This document shows positions 47,975-59,552 of a DNA stretch of 64,000 nucleotides, in pieces. Made by a program: the position numbers and the translations under genes. The stretch comes from Tubulanus polymorphus (taxonomy: Eukaryota; Nemertea; Palaeonemertea; Tubulaniformes; Tubulanidae). The notes under the pieces were generated by a model. That model searched no databases. It was not told the origin of the DNA and saw nothing but the letters and a program-made list of their open reading frames with translations. Positions within the stretch are counted from its first letter, which is position 1, and every line of letters begins with the position of its first letter. Where the stretch lies: NCBI RefSeq assembly GCF_964204645.1, contig NC_134030.1, positions 19,225,110-19,289,109 of the forward strand, in the 5' to 3' direction.

Positions 47975-49207
47975 AGAGTGAAGTATAAATAAACGACTAA
48001 TTTATGGCTAATTAGAGATACTTTTTCGATAAATCAGATAACTCAGGTGGTTATATATGTACTTAAGTTTATTCTGGTTAATAAAATCGCGGAAGTTCAC
48101 AATTTTGACGGCATTTGCCCTTTAAGATCGACCCACTAGTTAATGAGCTGACACTCAGGCCAGACAAAACGAACGCAAGTGTCCCTAAAGGAGAACATTT
48201 TTTTCTTGATCTTAAAATAGGGATTGTCCGTGTTGTTTATTTGGTTTGTAAATTTCGTTAAATTTTTTGATTGAGTGTCCCTTACAGACCACCACACCTG
48301 ACGGGAGTGAAACAGGGGGTTTGATTTTGAAATCGGAAATCGAAGTACAGATATAGTTGTGTGATCGGCGGTCTAATTTACAGATTTTTTTTTTTTTTTT
48401 AATGGAAGTACATAGTTGGAAATTCGGTTCCGGTTCATTCAAACAATCTTCCATTCAGTCTGAACCGGCAAGCGACTGATTGGGGTGAATTTTTCTGGCT
48501 GCCTAATTTAATACATCAACATTTTGGAAATAGCAACATTACAAGGTTGAAGATCGTTTTGTCCATTTTTATATTTTTTTGGTCGTTTTCTACGTGTAAA
48601 TAGTCCGATAGTTAATTGTAGTTTTTTTTTCTCGGGTAGATGTTGATGTAGAAGTCCTCTAAGTTGCTTGTCCCGCGTGTTGACTAGATAAAAGGAAGCA
48701 CATTTCGAAACGCAAATTTTCCAGATGAGAGTTTGGTCTTTGGGTATCCGAAGTGAACATATTAAAAGGTGGTATTTGATTGTACTGATACAACGACTTG
48801 CTAGGCAGATCCACACGCACTTCGTTATTTGAATCGGACGGCAACGCATAATTCAAAACAAATAAAACAACCACCGAAAACACTTAATAAAATGATTTGA
48901 CGCGATGAAAAAGAGAGACGTCAAATGTCCTCTACAAATAAAAGGTGAGAGTATGGTATATTTCTATTCATGTAAGCACTGTAGTAACCTGATCAGAAAT
49001 TACAGCAGCTCGAAATAAATAAAAATATCACCTAAGCTTCGTGAACATTTCAAAATGAGGATTGAAACTCATGTGATGATTATGCAATGTTTAAATCCGC
49101 TTAGCATATACGAACCATGAGGCTATAAAACTGATAGCAATTGGTTGTAATTATTGTTATGAAGCTGAAAAGCTGAAGCTGAAATCAGGTAAGTCGATAA
49201 CTACTGG
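47975..49207. other. Intergenic, no supported gene
   Basis: Two overlapping minus-strand frames at 48508-48883 (one starting MFSVVVLFVLNYALPSDS, which looks signal-like) have no support from domains or splicing. A T-run is at 48384-48399. Confidence 0.3.
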
Positions 49208-50239
49208 ACGTATCGGCCCCACTCCGCGCAGTTGCGCCACCGCGCGGGATTTACGCGAAGCAGCAAACACAAACATGGCCACTCTCTCAATTTTCAATGA
49301 TAGAAATAGTGTTTGCATTTCAATTATTTCGGCTGTTAGGGTTTTAAGGCACAATATAAGTTGATGATGTGATATGGCGATGTTAAGTAATGATAATTCC
49401 GCAGTGAAGCTAGTCACGAACGGTGCCGATTGAGTGTACAGCTGCCAAAAACACTGAAATGTGCGTAGTTGCGTAACTATTTGCAGTGAATTGCAGACGA
49501 AACATAAAGCCTTAACGGCCGTTTAAAAAAAATTATACCAATCGCAATTGTAAAATAAAAATGAGATAGAACCTAAGTTAAAATTCTGGCCATTTCTAAA
49601 AATGTTATTACTAACTTTTGGTCAGTGCCGAACGTTTAGTTTTCCAACAATAATGAGGGGTGGTAGGTAGTCATGCAATTCAAGTCATCATTTATTACAC
49701 GTTACTTCCGTGTTGTTGAAAATCTCGCGAGTCCTGGACCAAACCCCATTGAACAATGTGATCTGTGTGCTGGCCACAAATGCACACAGATCACACTACA
49801 CTACCCATTACACACTCCAGTACCCACAGCTTTCATATATCCATCCAAATATTTAGAGTGTCTTTCTTCCTGGTTTCAAACAAGAGCCCCGTGGGGCTTG
49901 ATGCGGCAGCTTCACAAATCATATTGTATCTCAAAGAGCTGGGCTTCGACAGATTTCATACTTAGAATGCTTGACGAACAGGCTTTTAAATCATTTCCAT
50001 GACTTTTTGCAGCAACTTGACTTAAACGGAAATATCAAGATACGGATTGATTTGAGCTTTTTTTCAAAATTATATATGAATGATGAAAACACACTATTTT
50101 TCAACGTGGTGTTTTGGCGGAATTTCAGAGAAGTAGTTAAAAAGCCTGTCTCCACTTGAACTGAGCATTTTTCCAGGACATTTCTATGAAAATCCGTCAA
50201 ATGAAACGATCTCAACACACCATTGTATCATAGAACTCA

Positions 50240-50565
50240 TGAGATCAATGATTAGATGTAATAATCACACGACTCATCAAACGTACCAGTAGAGGAGAAC
50301 CGCAAACCAGGAAACACGCATACAAAGTCCACAAACGGTACGAAATTCAGAGCATTCAGTACGAATGCCGACGAATTCAAACTTTCATTCTTTCCTAGAA
50401 CTGTCATCCAGTGGAATCAGAGTACTAAGGACGAGATCGACTTTACCCGCGCAAGACCCCGTTGCACCGCTGAACAATTAGCACCAACTCCCTGCGTCAC
50501 CAATACGTCCACTTCATGTATTAATGTTTTCATATCTCCGTCCATTTATTTACATCATTTAGGAA
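50240..50565 (+). pseudogene. Non-LTR retrotransposon tail remnant (copy 1)
   Basis: A frame reading FKLSFFPRTVIQWNQSTKDE matches the C-terminal SFFPRT...WN motif found in many CR1/Jockey-type reverse transcriptase ORFs. No upstream polymerase. Copied in the duplicate at about 61253-61578. Confidence 0.6.
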
Positions 50566-51339
50566 TTTATACCAATAATGAGCCATCCACACGTTATCTA
50601 TAGATTTTCATTCGCATCCAATGCGCAGACTAATCAAATGAATAAATTTGATTTCAACTTAAAGTTTCGAATACATAGAAGCTTAATGCGGAAATTATTA
50701 ATGAATATCAGTGTGCGTGTTGTCGAATATATTCGTAACAGAAGTTTGAATATTTCTTTAAAGCGCTCCTGCCGTATCTACTTCAAGCATTTTACGCAGC
50801 CCCCGAACGTTTTGTCTTAAGTCCTACCTTGAGGCTGGCTTATATCGACAAGCGACGCGACGCATACCGACTCCTACCGACGCAACTGAGAGCAACCGCG
50901 ACCGTAGCTCAGCTTATGACGACTGAGCTCCGAATCCAGCAACTGAGGCCGACTATCGGGATACGAGATCCTCCCTGCTTAATATGTCGGTTACGAATCC
51001 TGGCAACTGCACCGGCTCAGATGGTTCTTAGAAGCCGTTCATACTTTTTCCTCGATGGCTATATAGGCCATTTGCAACCTCGTTTTGTAAGCCCCCAAAG
51101 AACACGCCAGCACGTAAATGAACCAATACACAAGACAATAAGGGATCCAATCGGCAAATTTTCAAAAACTGATCACATGTTCACCCGATACGTATTTAAT
51201 CGAAAATGACCTACAAACACCATACATTAGACATTTTCATCAGCACACCTTCCCTATAACTGTGATCGCCCGGATGAAAACGGCAAAAACATGACATGTT
51301 TACCACCGTAATAGAAGAATAACCAATTCGCAAGCCAAT

Positions 51340-51640
51340 TTAACTTAACAAAGGAAAAACTGTGTTTAGGTTGAAAAGGAAAGGATTCATCCACCCATAA
51401 ATCTTTGTCCAGCACATCTATTAGTATAAACCATATTTTCCTAGAATAAAGATAAAAAATATCTGAATTCATCCGATATATATGCATTTTGATTTTCATT
51501 TACACGCCAAGGGCGTAGCTGATATTATTGTGGTATGTAATGTAAACTTGAAATGAATAATTACAAAAAGAAATTGTTGTGATTGATGAAATATTGTGAA
51601 AGTACGTGCTCTAGCCGAGGACCTGTTCACATAAGAGTAA
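51340..51640 (-). pseudogene. 5' fragment of a family B GPCR gene plus its upstream region
   Basis: The start codon at 51434 is preceded by the same tctag|GAAAATATGG acceptor and leader as the gene at 54057-55037. The first codons (MVYTN) match, then about 14 bases are missing and the frame is lost, although ttgtccagcacat and acccataaatctttg remain readable. Homology extends upstream into non-coding sequence to about 51640 (compare 55038-55250). It stops after about 30 codons' worth. Confidence 0.75.
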
Positions 51641-52189
51641 AGTGCTAACTGGTATTACATTTGAACAATATAGTAAATTGTCTCGTAAAATTAAGTAAAA
51701 ATGTACTTCTTAATATATCAAAGAACAACGAAACATCGAAATTAGCTGCATCCGCACAATTGGGACGTCTTCAAATATTATTTGTACATCTTTGAGACGG
51801 TTGTTAAAATTCTAACCGCACCCAAGCTTCTAGCTATTTCAGCATCGACTTACGAAAGTATCCTTTCTGAACGAAAAAAAAAATTAAAAAAAAGGAACGA
51901 AGGTACACACAAAACCATTGAAGTAAAACAAAATGAAACCCTATAACGATATGCAGGTTTAAGTCGTGTTCCGTTGCGGCAGAGATCGATTGCGCGGGGT
52001 GTGGATGATCAGTGGTACTAGTGATAATCAATTTGAATGAAATAACAACAAAATACGTATTATTTAAATCATTTGATATTATTGCAAAATCTAACAAGAC
52101 TCATTGTTTTGAAGGGATTCAATTTTCATTTTTTGGAAAGAGTCATCTTCATTTGAATTACGACTGGACCTTTTATGTCAAGGTTTATA

Positions 52190-53112
52190 ATTGATAATAA
52201 TCTTAGCTCCTTCTTCAACGTCATTCCGGAAATTCTGACTCCACAAAAATATATACGCATTGACAGCATGGTTTGCCTGATAGAAAACAAGACCGAATGC
52301 GTTGCAAATTATTGCAATGTTCCAAAAGCCAAATGTTAATCACAATGATTCATGTAATACAAGAATGTTTCTGTGCCATGCTCTTCTAGAATTCCAGTAA
52401 GAACTGCAATAAATGACAAACCTAAAAATGCTTTTGAAAGGTTGAAACTACCAGAATTGTGATATTCTTAGCCGTAGCTAGTTTTATTTTCTAGTATCTT
52501 GTTTAGTTGTTTCTATTCTTACGGACTTTCTTACAAAAACTATTATGAAACCATTTGCGACAGCCACTTTGGCAAATGTAAAAAAAATAATGCTAGGATG
52601 TTATTAAGATTTGAAAAGATCGTTGAGCCAGTAAGGTTTACAATCATACAAGTTGTCCATTTACCACTTAGATCTACGTCTCTGTAAAAAGCTGCCCCGA
52701 CTACATTTACGATGAACACTTATAATGCCTATAGCTCTTTTAGCCCTTGTGACAGTACACAATGCGGCAGCTTTTAGAGGTTTGGAAACTGCTACTGCGC
52801 GATCTATCGTCATCGTGGCCAGAATCGAGATGGATTCTTGTTGAGGACAGTTAAAGTGGAAAGCTTTCGCGATACACATGGCTCTGCTGAACTTCACATG
52901 GGCTACATCAGATAGGGCACCTCGACACTGAGTATCGCAAATAAATCCGCCATTCCTAAAGCTAACATATTAAAATGACCAGAACTATGTGCTGATTTCT
53001 TATAAGTTCCCAAAACGATGATTACCAAACCAATAAGACTTAAAAAAGGAAACACGTATGCAGAAACTTTGTTTAGGTTGATCGTGAACGGCTTTATCCA
53101 CCCACGATAGCC
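52190..53112 (-). pseudogene. Family B GPCR pseudogene (copy 1)
   Basis: A relic closest to 54057-55037. It lacks the first about 17 codons; the readable part begins GWIKPFTINLNKVSAYVFPF. TM1-TM2 are clear (GTYKKSAHSSGHFNMLALGM). A frame break near 52905 precedes VKFSRAMCIAKAFHFNCPQQ, then DRAVAVSKPLKAAALCTVTR, followed by a second break near 52700 in TM4 and more in TM5-TM6. It ends near a KIIINYK stop. Its duplicate at 63204-64000 shares the same lesions, so it was dead before duplication. Confidence 0.85.
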
Positions 53113-54056
53113 ATTTAAGTCTTAATGATGGTGAACTTAACGTCACTTACGTGTTGTGTGGTTGGTGTATTCCATGGTTAGTACTTGCGGGCCATCTCTA
53201 ATCCTGAAGTAAGCCAAGCACAAGAACACGTTCCAAAAGACTAACCGAACATGCAATATTGTAAAACCGATATTTCTTGTCAAAAGGGAGTAGCCATCGT
53301 GAATTCCGAAATGACTGACTAATCTTTTCAAACTGGCAGAAATTGTGCTGTCGTTATGATCAAATTTGATAGATTTCTCGTTGTCGCGAGTCCGTTGTAT
53401 TTCAAACAATGTTGGAATAAAATCAAATTATTTTCTGTCTATATTCAACGCATTTATTTGGCAGTTTGTTACTGGGCGTATTATTTTCCAATTTTCCATC
53501 AAAGGACAACCAAACATAGAAATTACCTTGTCGAATTATAAGTACTTCTGGATAATCAAAGCTCCTCAAATGTCGTTTGGATTTCGTCTCGGAATCTCCG
53601 GTGGTAAACTAATGGTTAGGTGTAATGTTGGACTCTTCCTAAGTGTTTTCGTCCGAAAATTTCTTCATTTACTGCGTGACGAACAACACTTCTTTAAGAG
53701 AAGATGCATAAGATGTTTTCCTCATAAATCATTCGTGCGATTCGTATTAAAGATATTTCTTCAATAACAGGACAAATCCTTCTTGCGATCAGATTCTTCA
53801 ATCAACACCACAAATTTAGTTTTCTTATTTCCCAGTTAAGTAATTTCTCATAGTATTTATTGATCTAAATAATGCTTTAGAATAAAATTGCAAGAAAATA
53901 CGTATTACTAAACTCGTTTCAAATTTTGCATATCTTACATGGTTCATTCAATGGCGTTAGTTAAAATCATCATCATTTTAAATGCAAACAGTCATCTTGA
54001 ATTGGATTTTATCATAGTGAATTACGAATGGCACTCCGGGCCTTTTTACTGCAAGT
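53113..54056. other. Spacer between receptor pseudogene and intact gene
   Basis: Two overlapping open frames (53143-53409 minus, 53366-53767 plus) show no domain. This is the 3' flank of the 54057 gene and the expected 5' flank of the pseudogene. Confidence 0.3.
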
Positions 54057-55037
54057 TTAAAGCCTATTGATGAATATCTTAGCTCCTTCTTTGACATCAT
54101 TTCGAAAGTTTTGACTACACAAAAATATATACGCATTGATAGCATGGTTTGCCTGATAGAAAACAAGACCGACTGCATTACCAATTATTACAAATGTCCC
54201 AAAAGCCAAATGTTCATCACAATGATTCATGTAATACAAGTACGTTTCTGTGCCATGCTCATATTCTAAGATTCCAGTAAGAGCCGCAAGAAATGACAAA
54301 CCTAAAAATGCTACCGAAGTTGAAACTACTAAAATTGTGATTTTATTAGCCGTAGCCTGTTTTCTAGCGTCTTGCTTAGTTGTGTCCATGCTAGCAGACT
54401 TTCTCACACCAACTATTATGAAACCATTTGCAACAACGACGATAACAAATGGAAGAAATAATGCCAGGATGTTATTAAGATTTGAATAGATTGCGGAGCC
54501 AGTAAGGTTTACAATCATACAAGTTATCCATTTACCACTGAGATCTATATCTCTGTGAAAAGTTGATCCAACAATGTTTGTAATGACCAGAAACACACTT
54601 ATAATACTTATAGCTTTCTTAGCCCTTGTGACAGTACACAATATTACAGCTTTTAGAGGTTTGGAAACTGCTACTGCGCGATCTATCGTCATCATGACCA
54701 GAATCCAGATGGATACTTGTTTAGGACAATTAGCGTGGAAAGCTTTCACTATACACATGGATCTGCTGAACTTCACGTGAGCTACATCCATCAAATAGGG
54801 CACCTCGACACTGAATATCGCGTATAAATCCGCCATTCCTAAAGCTAACATATAGAAATGACCAGAACTATATGACGATTTCTTATATGTTCCCAAAACG
54901 ATAATTATCAAAACAATCAGACTTAATAGAGGAAACACGTATGCAGAAACTCGGTTCAGGTTGAAAGTGAACGGCATCGTCCACCCATAAATCTTTGTCC
55001 AACACATTTCACTCTCAGAGATATTAGTATAAACCAT
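54057..55037 (-). CDS. Rhodopsin-like GPCR, family B (326 aa)
   Basis: Intact single-exon receptor and close paralogue of the plus-strand gene at 17869-18855: identical openings (MVYTNISESEMCWTKIYGWT) and matching residues through SRSMCIVKAF, MTIDRAVAVSKPLKAVILCTV and NAYIFLCSQNFRNDV. Conserved Cys in the N-terminus, TM3, loop 2 (WITCMIVN) and loop 3 (NHCDEH). A sequon at N5. TM7 has NAYIF in place of NPxxY. The ATG is 6 bases after the acceptor tattctag, with the exon starting GAAAAT. It is the only undamaged receptor in this second area, flanked by broken copies on both sides. Confidence 0.92.
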   Translation of the reverse strand: MVYTNISESEMCWTKIYGWTMPFTFNLNRVSAYVFPLLSLIVLIIIVLGTYKKSSYSSGHFYMLALGMADLYAIFSVEVPYLMDVAHVKFSRSMCIVKAFHANCPKQVSIWILVMMTIDRAVAVSKPLKAVILCTVTRAKKAISIISVFLVITNIVGSTFHRDIDLSGKWITCMIVNLTGSAIYSNLNNILALFLPFVIVVVANGFIIVGVRKSASMDTTKQDARKQATANKITILVVSTSVAFLGLSFLAALTGILEYEHGTETYLYYMNHCDEHLAFGTFVIIGNAVGLVFYQANHAINAYIFLCSQNFRNDVKEGAKIFINRL

Positions 55038-57094
55038 ATTTTCCTAGAATAAAAATGAAAAATATGTCTCAATTAAGTCCATTTGTATTTCGCTTTCGTT
55101 TCCACGCCGAATACCCAGATGATATGATTGTGGTATATGTAATGTAAATATAAAAATCATCAGAAAACTTGTGTTGCGATTGGGGAAATATAGTGAAATC
55201 ACGTGTCCAAGCCGAAGATCCAAACGAAGTGTCGTACATATACGACTAACGTGTTTATCCGGTACCAGGTACACGATAAGGGTGATGTAGTTGACTTTAC
55301 AATTGATTATGTATATAGACATATTGATGGCGTGTGTCGGACTTGTATTAAAAGTTAAGGGATACTTCTGAACAATCACAGGACAACCAAACATTGAAAT
55401 CAAGGAGCGTTCGAATAGTACGTACGGTCAATTTTGCCATTTTTAGACCCCCGCACCTTGTACGATCGTTGCTTCATATTTTATCGACTCTCTCCAAATC
55501 GTGACGCACATTTAGAAATAGCACATCCCCGTCCCCATCTAAACCAATGAGGTGGCCATTATGTAATCCTTAAACAATTAGCACTCAAGCCGTCCGTATC
55601 CGCCGTGCATATTACACCTCAAGCCGCCCGAATCTGCCCGGCACCTTTTTCGTATGCTGCACGAAAACGATTAAACCCAATAGCTCATGATAAACTAGAC
55701 ACCTAAGTCCTCGAAATACCGAACGTTCAACATCTTATTTCAATTTGTCTAGTATTTTGAGCTTGAACACGACAGATCTGAGTGCGCAGTCCAAATCCAA
55801 GTAAGTTTGGATGAATTTTGGGGCCAAAGGACACGATTTTGGTGGCCCAGCTCATCAAATCTTACATCATATATTATAAAAGCCTATCTGAAAATATCTA
55901 AAAATTATTGTGGATTCAACAAAAGGGAACAATAGAAAAAAAAAACAAAAGCTTAACATTATTGCTAGAGATAAAAGTAGAATTTCCAATGATTTTCCTA
56001 TAGTAAATTAGACATAAGTTACTTGCGGTGAAAATTCGTACTATGAATACTCGGTCTCTGATTGGCTGGTCGAATTCCTGCGATCGGAAGCAACTGTCGG
56101 CCTAATCGGGTTGGTTACCGTAGCAAGCCGGCTTTTGGGGAAATGATTTAGGAGCAACTGGCGACCTCTCGTCGGCCGCCAGTTGCCGCTAACCGGCCAT
56201 ATTACCCAGTGTTGTCGGTAGGTCGCTTGTTTTGTAATATCGATTTCAATCTTTGATAGGTGTGAATGGATCTCAGATATTGATCCACGTATCACGAAGG
56301 AGGTTGTAATATTCAAAATACGAATGACACAATACTTTAAAGTCCATTTTGAAAACATTCTTTTATATCCGTTATTTTTTATATTCGGGACATCGTAACC
56401 CAAACGGTATATTTCTACGGATCAATTGATTCGCGATTCCTGGATTGGTGGGAATAGATAATTCTCTTAAGAATGCCTATGTCGTATGATTTTGTTTTTG
56501 TATACTTCATCTTATTCAATTCATTGTAATACTGAGGACACCGTGCCACCAGCTATCCCACTAGATGACGTGCGAATATCAGTGCAACAATCATGTCAAA
56601 ATCTAGTTCATTTTTAAAGAACTTTCATTCAGATGTTTAGCCTCCATCATCAGAATATACCATGATTGACCAAAATACTAAATTTCAACGCCCAGTTGGT
56701 ACGAAGTTTCCTATTGATATGTACCGCATATGCTCTCATAATCTGGATGATATTTGCCGAAACAAGTTAATTATTCGATATTTACGTAGGTTTAAGTTAA
56801 TCTCGTACAGTCAATTTATCACACTATCAGTAGAGGTGGCCCCATTGCTTTTCTGAACTGTTGAATCAATGATTAATTTGTTTAGAGGTTTATCTCAGCT
56901 AGTCAATGATTCATCACACTAACACTGGAGGTAAAGCTTGCAAAATAAATCCTACCACTGCTTCGATTCGATCTTTACTTTCTATGTGGTTGTCGTAATT
57001 TACGTTGATTTCTTTTGAATTGGAATTCATTGCAGCGCATTAATTTTTCTTAGAGGAAATTTCAATGAAATAAGAACAACGATATAACTAACAA
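55038..57094. other. Intergenic, no supported gene
   Basis: Upstream flank of the 55037 receptor. A GC-richer stretch at 56041-56230 contains the perfect 10-bp hairpin stem gcaactggcg / cgccagttgc. No splice-supported coding frame. Confidence 0.35.
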
Positions 57095-57490
57095 TTCGTC
57101 AACAATAATCAATATACGTAACAAACAACGCGAATCCCGCATGTGACCGGGAAGAGCACAACCGCCGCACGTTCCAGAGATATTTCGTCACTATTAACCA
57201 CGAACTACTAGAAGTGGCAATTCCTGTCAAGTACTCATACAATTTACAACTGATCGATGGATTAATCATTAATATAGAACCAGTGTTTAGATTCAAGAGT
57301 ACAAAGTATAAAACTGCAATCAGTGTATGATCTAAACAGTAAAGGAAATCACCGAGAAACAAAACGCTCAGATCTACGACTCGCCATAATCAGGAAAGTA
57401 GCCGAATTCCCGAAAACTCCCAACAGGAATGAGATTGGCAGAATAACCAGTAACCCCTGTGTAATTTTTGGAGGACACGTTGCGGTTATT
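57095..57490 (-). pseudogene. Family A GPCR pseudogene fragment (TM1-TM4)
   Basis: Readable pieces in order on the minus strand: FGNSATFLIMASRR (TM1), a frame break in loop 1, LYFVLLNLNTGSILM and SISCKLYEYLTGIATSSSSW (TM2/TM3), a further frame shift, then SLERAAVVLFPVTC (the family A LER motif), ending in TM4. The closest intact relative is 6119-7069. The C-terminal half is missing. Confidence 0.8.
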
Positions 57491-58226
57491 TGGCGGGGCG
57501 TTTAATGTCGTTGTGGAAATTGCTATGAAGAAAATAACTGTGGGAAGGTTTTGAGCATTTAGTTTAAAATTTCAATAATAACGAAAAGGCATTAGATTGA
57601 GTAAAAACAAATCATAACTAAATGAAGGATAAAACATCATTAGCCATTTTGATAGATGGATCTCCTTCTGTGAGGAAATTGCATTAGTGAAGTTCAGCCT
57701 ACCATTGGCAGCTCAGTGAGAAAGTTCATGACGATGCCTTAATCATTCAACTTGTGGTGTGTATTTTACTTAGTGCGATATATGTGTGGAATCGGATTGA
57801 AGCTGTTGTAGGATTTATGAATTAATTTCATGATTTAATTGTGAAATACCCGCAAAGCTCGCGTGATAAATTGACTGCTCGAGATAAACTTTAACCTAGG
57901 TATTGAATAAATCGTTGTCAACATATTTACGTACATACATATCATTCAAATAATTTGAAAGTGTCATCAAAATAATTCAGCAAAGCTAAAATTCACTCGT
58001 AATACTTCTACGTTTTGAGGGTTCTTGGAGAACCCTTTTGTTATTCTGTTGATTAATATTATCATTACAGATTTTCTACTAGAATTCATATTCTATCAGA
58101 TTCGACGACTAACAGCTTCTAAACGAAATGTTGTACTCTGATAGTAATATAAAACGTCTTTCTGTCCGGGTAGATTCTATGTATGTACCGTCCACCCTAT
58201 TTTAAACTTAAAATCACATACTGTCA
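57491..58226. other. Intergenic, no supported gene
   Basis: AT-rich; nothing recognised. Confidence 0.35.
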
Positions 58227-58499
58227 GCATAGAACTATAAGCGAACAGGAAGGCCGACTCCTCAAAAATCAACTAGGCGCCGTTAGTAATCGTGTGTTTT
58301 GGTCAGCGCCCTCACCGGTGGCGATAAACAATAGATGTTGTAGACTGGTTGCCGGTCTCTATTCTTAATTTAACGTTTTTCATTGATTTGTTTAAGTCTT
58401 AATAACAAATCTTGAAAAATGGCATTGTTCGATGTTAGCAAAGGCAAATGTATAGGGGCGTCACGAAGTTGGCCTTTCCTTTCGCTTATAGTTCTATGC
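58227..58499. mobile_element. MITE-like element with 29-bp inverted ends
   Basis: gcatagaactataagcgaac at 58227-58255 is inverted at 58471-58499 (ttcgcttatagttctatgc) with few mismatches. The interior is non-coding. It lies about 0.5 kb upstream of the cysteine-rich peptide gene. No clear target duplication. Confidence 0.7.
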
Positions 58500-58991
58500 C
58501 AAACAGACGAAAAACAATATTTTGCAGATATCACTACCTGAAAATAGATATTCAAGGCCTTTTTTGTAACGATTCAGAAATCCAAATGACCCATTCCGAT
58601 CAGTGCCAATGTTTGGCAAGTGACACATCCTAACAGTAGTCATTAGTCTATATTGGGCATGGAACGTGTGAGTAATAATAATGCATCAAAGATTTAATTC
58701 AGATGATATTGAAAAAGCCGGTTACTGAACCAGGATCAAAATTTGATAGATATATTTATTTCTAAAAGCCGCAAACATGTGTTTCCAAAACGACCATAAA
58801 AGGAGAACGATTTTGTGTAATATCGTGTCAACGCACGTCAGACGAAGAACTCTGTTCGAGTGTATCCTCACTGGTAACGAGGTAAGTGAAGCTATAGACG
58901 ACAAGCTCAAATATTTCATCGCATAGTTACATGTAGATGTAACTACTAGAAGATTGTACTCAGTTAATCTAATTGAATCATCTTTTTCAGA

Positions 58992-59552
58992 ATGTTTACT
59001 AAAACTCTTTTCATCGCGTTGGCCTTGTTTATGGTCATTGGAGCTGTCTCGGCAACTGAAGGTAGGCTTTGATAACTCGATTTAATTGCAATTAAATATT
59101 ATGCTTTTTTCTAACTAAGCGAACATAAACTTACGTTCGTGCTAGCCTGAATTGGCACAGGTTAATAGTTAAGGCCTTACTCATTTAATTCACGTGTTGT
59201 TCGCAAACGGGTCTGAAACACGGCCCCGGCCACGACCTATTTCGTCCGTCTTACATCAGTCGACCGTTACGTTTTACTTCCGGATTGCCGCTTGCACTTA
59301 TGTCGGGCACGATGACGCGCTGTTATGTTCACGAATGAAGTATATAAGGCCGAAACTAGCGATTCGCGGATTAGAACCTGCTTGTTTCAGGTCCGGCTGA
59401 TTCTAATAAATCCGAGCTTATTTACAGGTGTGCGAAAGGTGAAGAGAGGAACCCCGTGTTGGTGCGGTAAAACAAAGGGTGTATATTACTGGAAAGGTAA
59501 CTCAGCTCCGTCAAATTGTTGTTGGTATTTTCAAGGAGCATGTTGCCATTAA
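58992..59552 (+). CDS. Secreted cysteine-rich peptide precursor, two exons, 64 aa (anemone-toxin/defensin-like)
   Basis: Exon 1 (58992-59061) encodes a signal peptide, MFTKTLFIALALFMVIGAVS, then ATE. Exon 2 (59428-59552) completes Gly24 and encodes VRKVKR followed by the mature part. A dibasic site (Lys29-Arg30) predicts a 34-residue mature peptide from Gly31 to His64. It has six cysteines, at 34, 36, 54, 55, 62 and 63 (C-x-C-x17-CC-x6-CC), with three Lys and no acidic residue. The opening GTPCWCG and the closing CCWYFQGACC recall the anemone neurotoxin superfamily (Pfam Toxin_4, BDS/APETx type); a beta-defensin-like antimicrobial peptide is the main alternative. Borders are good: donor GAAG|gtaggc, acceptor tttacag. 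An acceptor (tctttttcag) lies one base before the ATG, so a 5' non-coding exon must exist upstream. Gene model is solid; function is inference. Confidence 0.85.

Larger units (their letters stand above)
49208..52984. repeat. Segmental duplication, copy 1
   Basis: Matches 60221-64000 base for base apart from scattered substitutions and very small indels; the offset is 11,013-11,014 bases throughout. The left border is sharp at gacgtatcgg. The right border is unknown because copy 2 is cut by the window end. It carries a retrotransposon tail, a 5' receptor fragment and a receptor pseudogene. Confidence 0.95.

Noticed and set aside
48508-48883. Possible secreted protein frame (MFSVVVLFVLNYALPS)
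   Set aside because: Hydrophobic start is suggestive, but two frames overlap with no preference and no exon continues it.
49673-50002. 109-codon frame with a CDLCAGHKC motif
   Set aside because: The Cys cluster looked like a zinc knuckle, but the second copy is cut to 83 codons by a point change, and repeat-derived sequence surrounds it.
50829-51209. 126-codon frame preserved in both duplicate copies
   Set aside because: Preservation only reflects the recent duplication; the sequence has no domain and lies among retroelement and receptor debris.
53143-53767. Opposed open frames of 88 and 133 codons
   Set aside because: No hydrophobic pattern like the receptors and no domain; probably chance frames in receptor flank.
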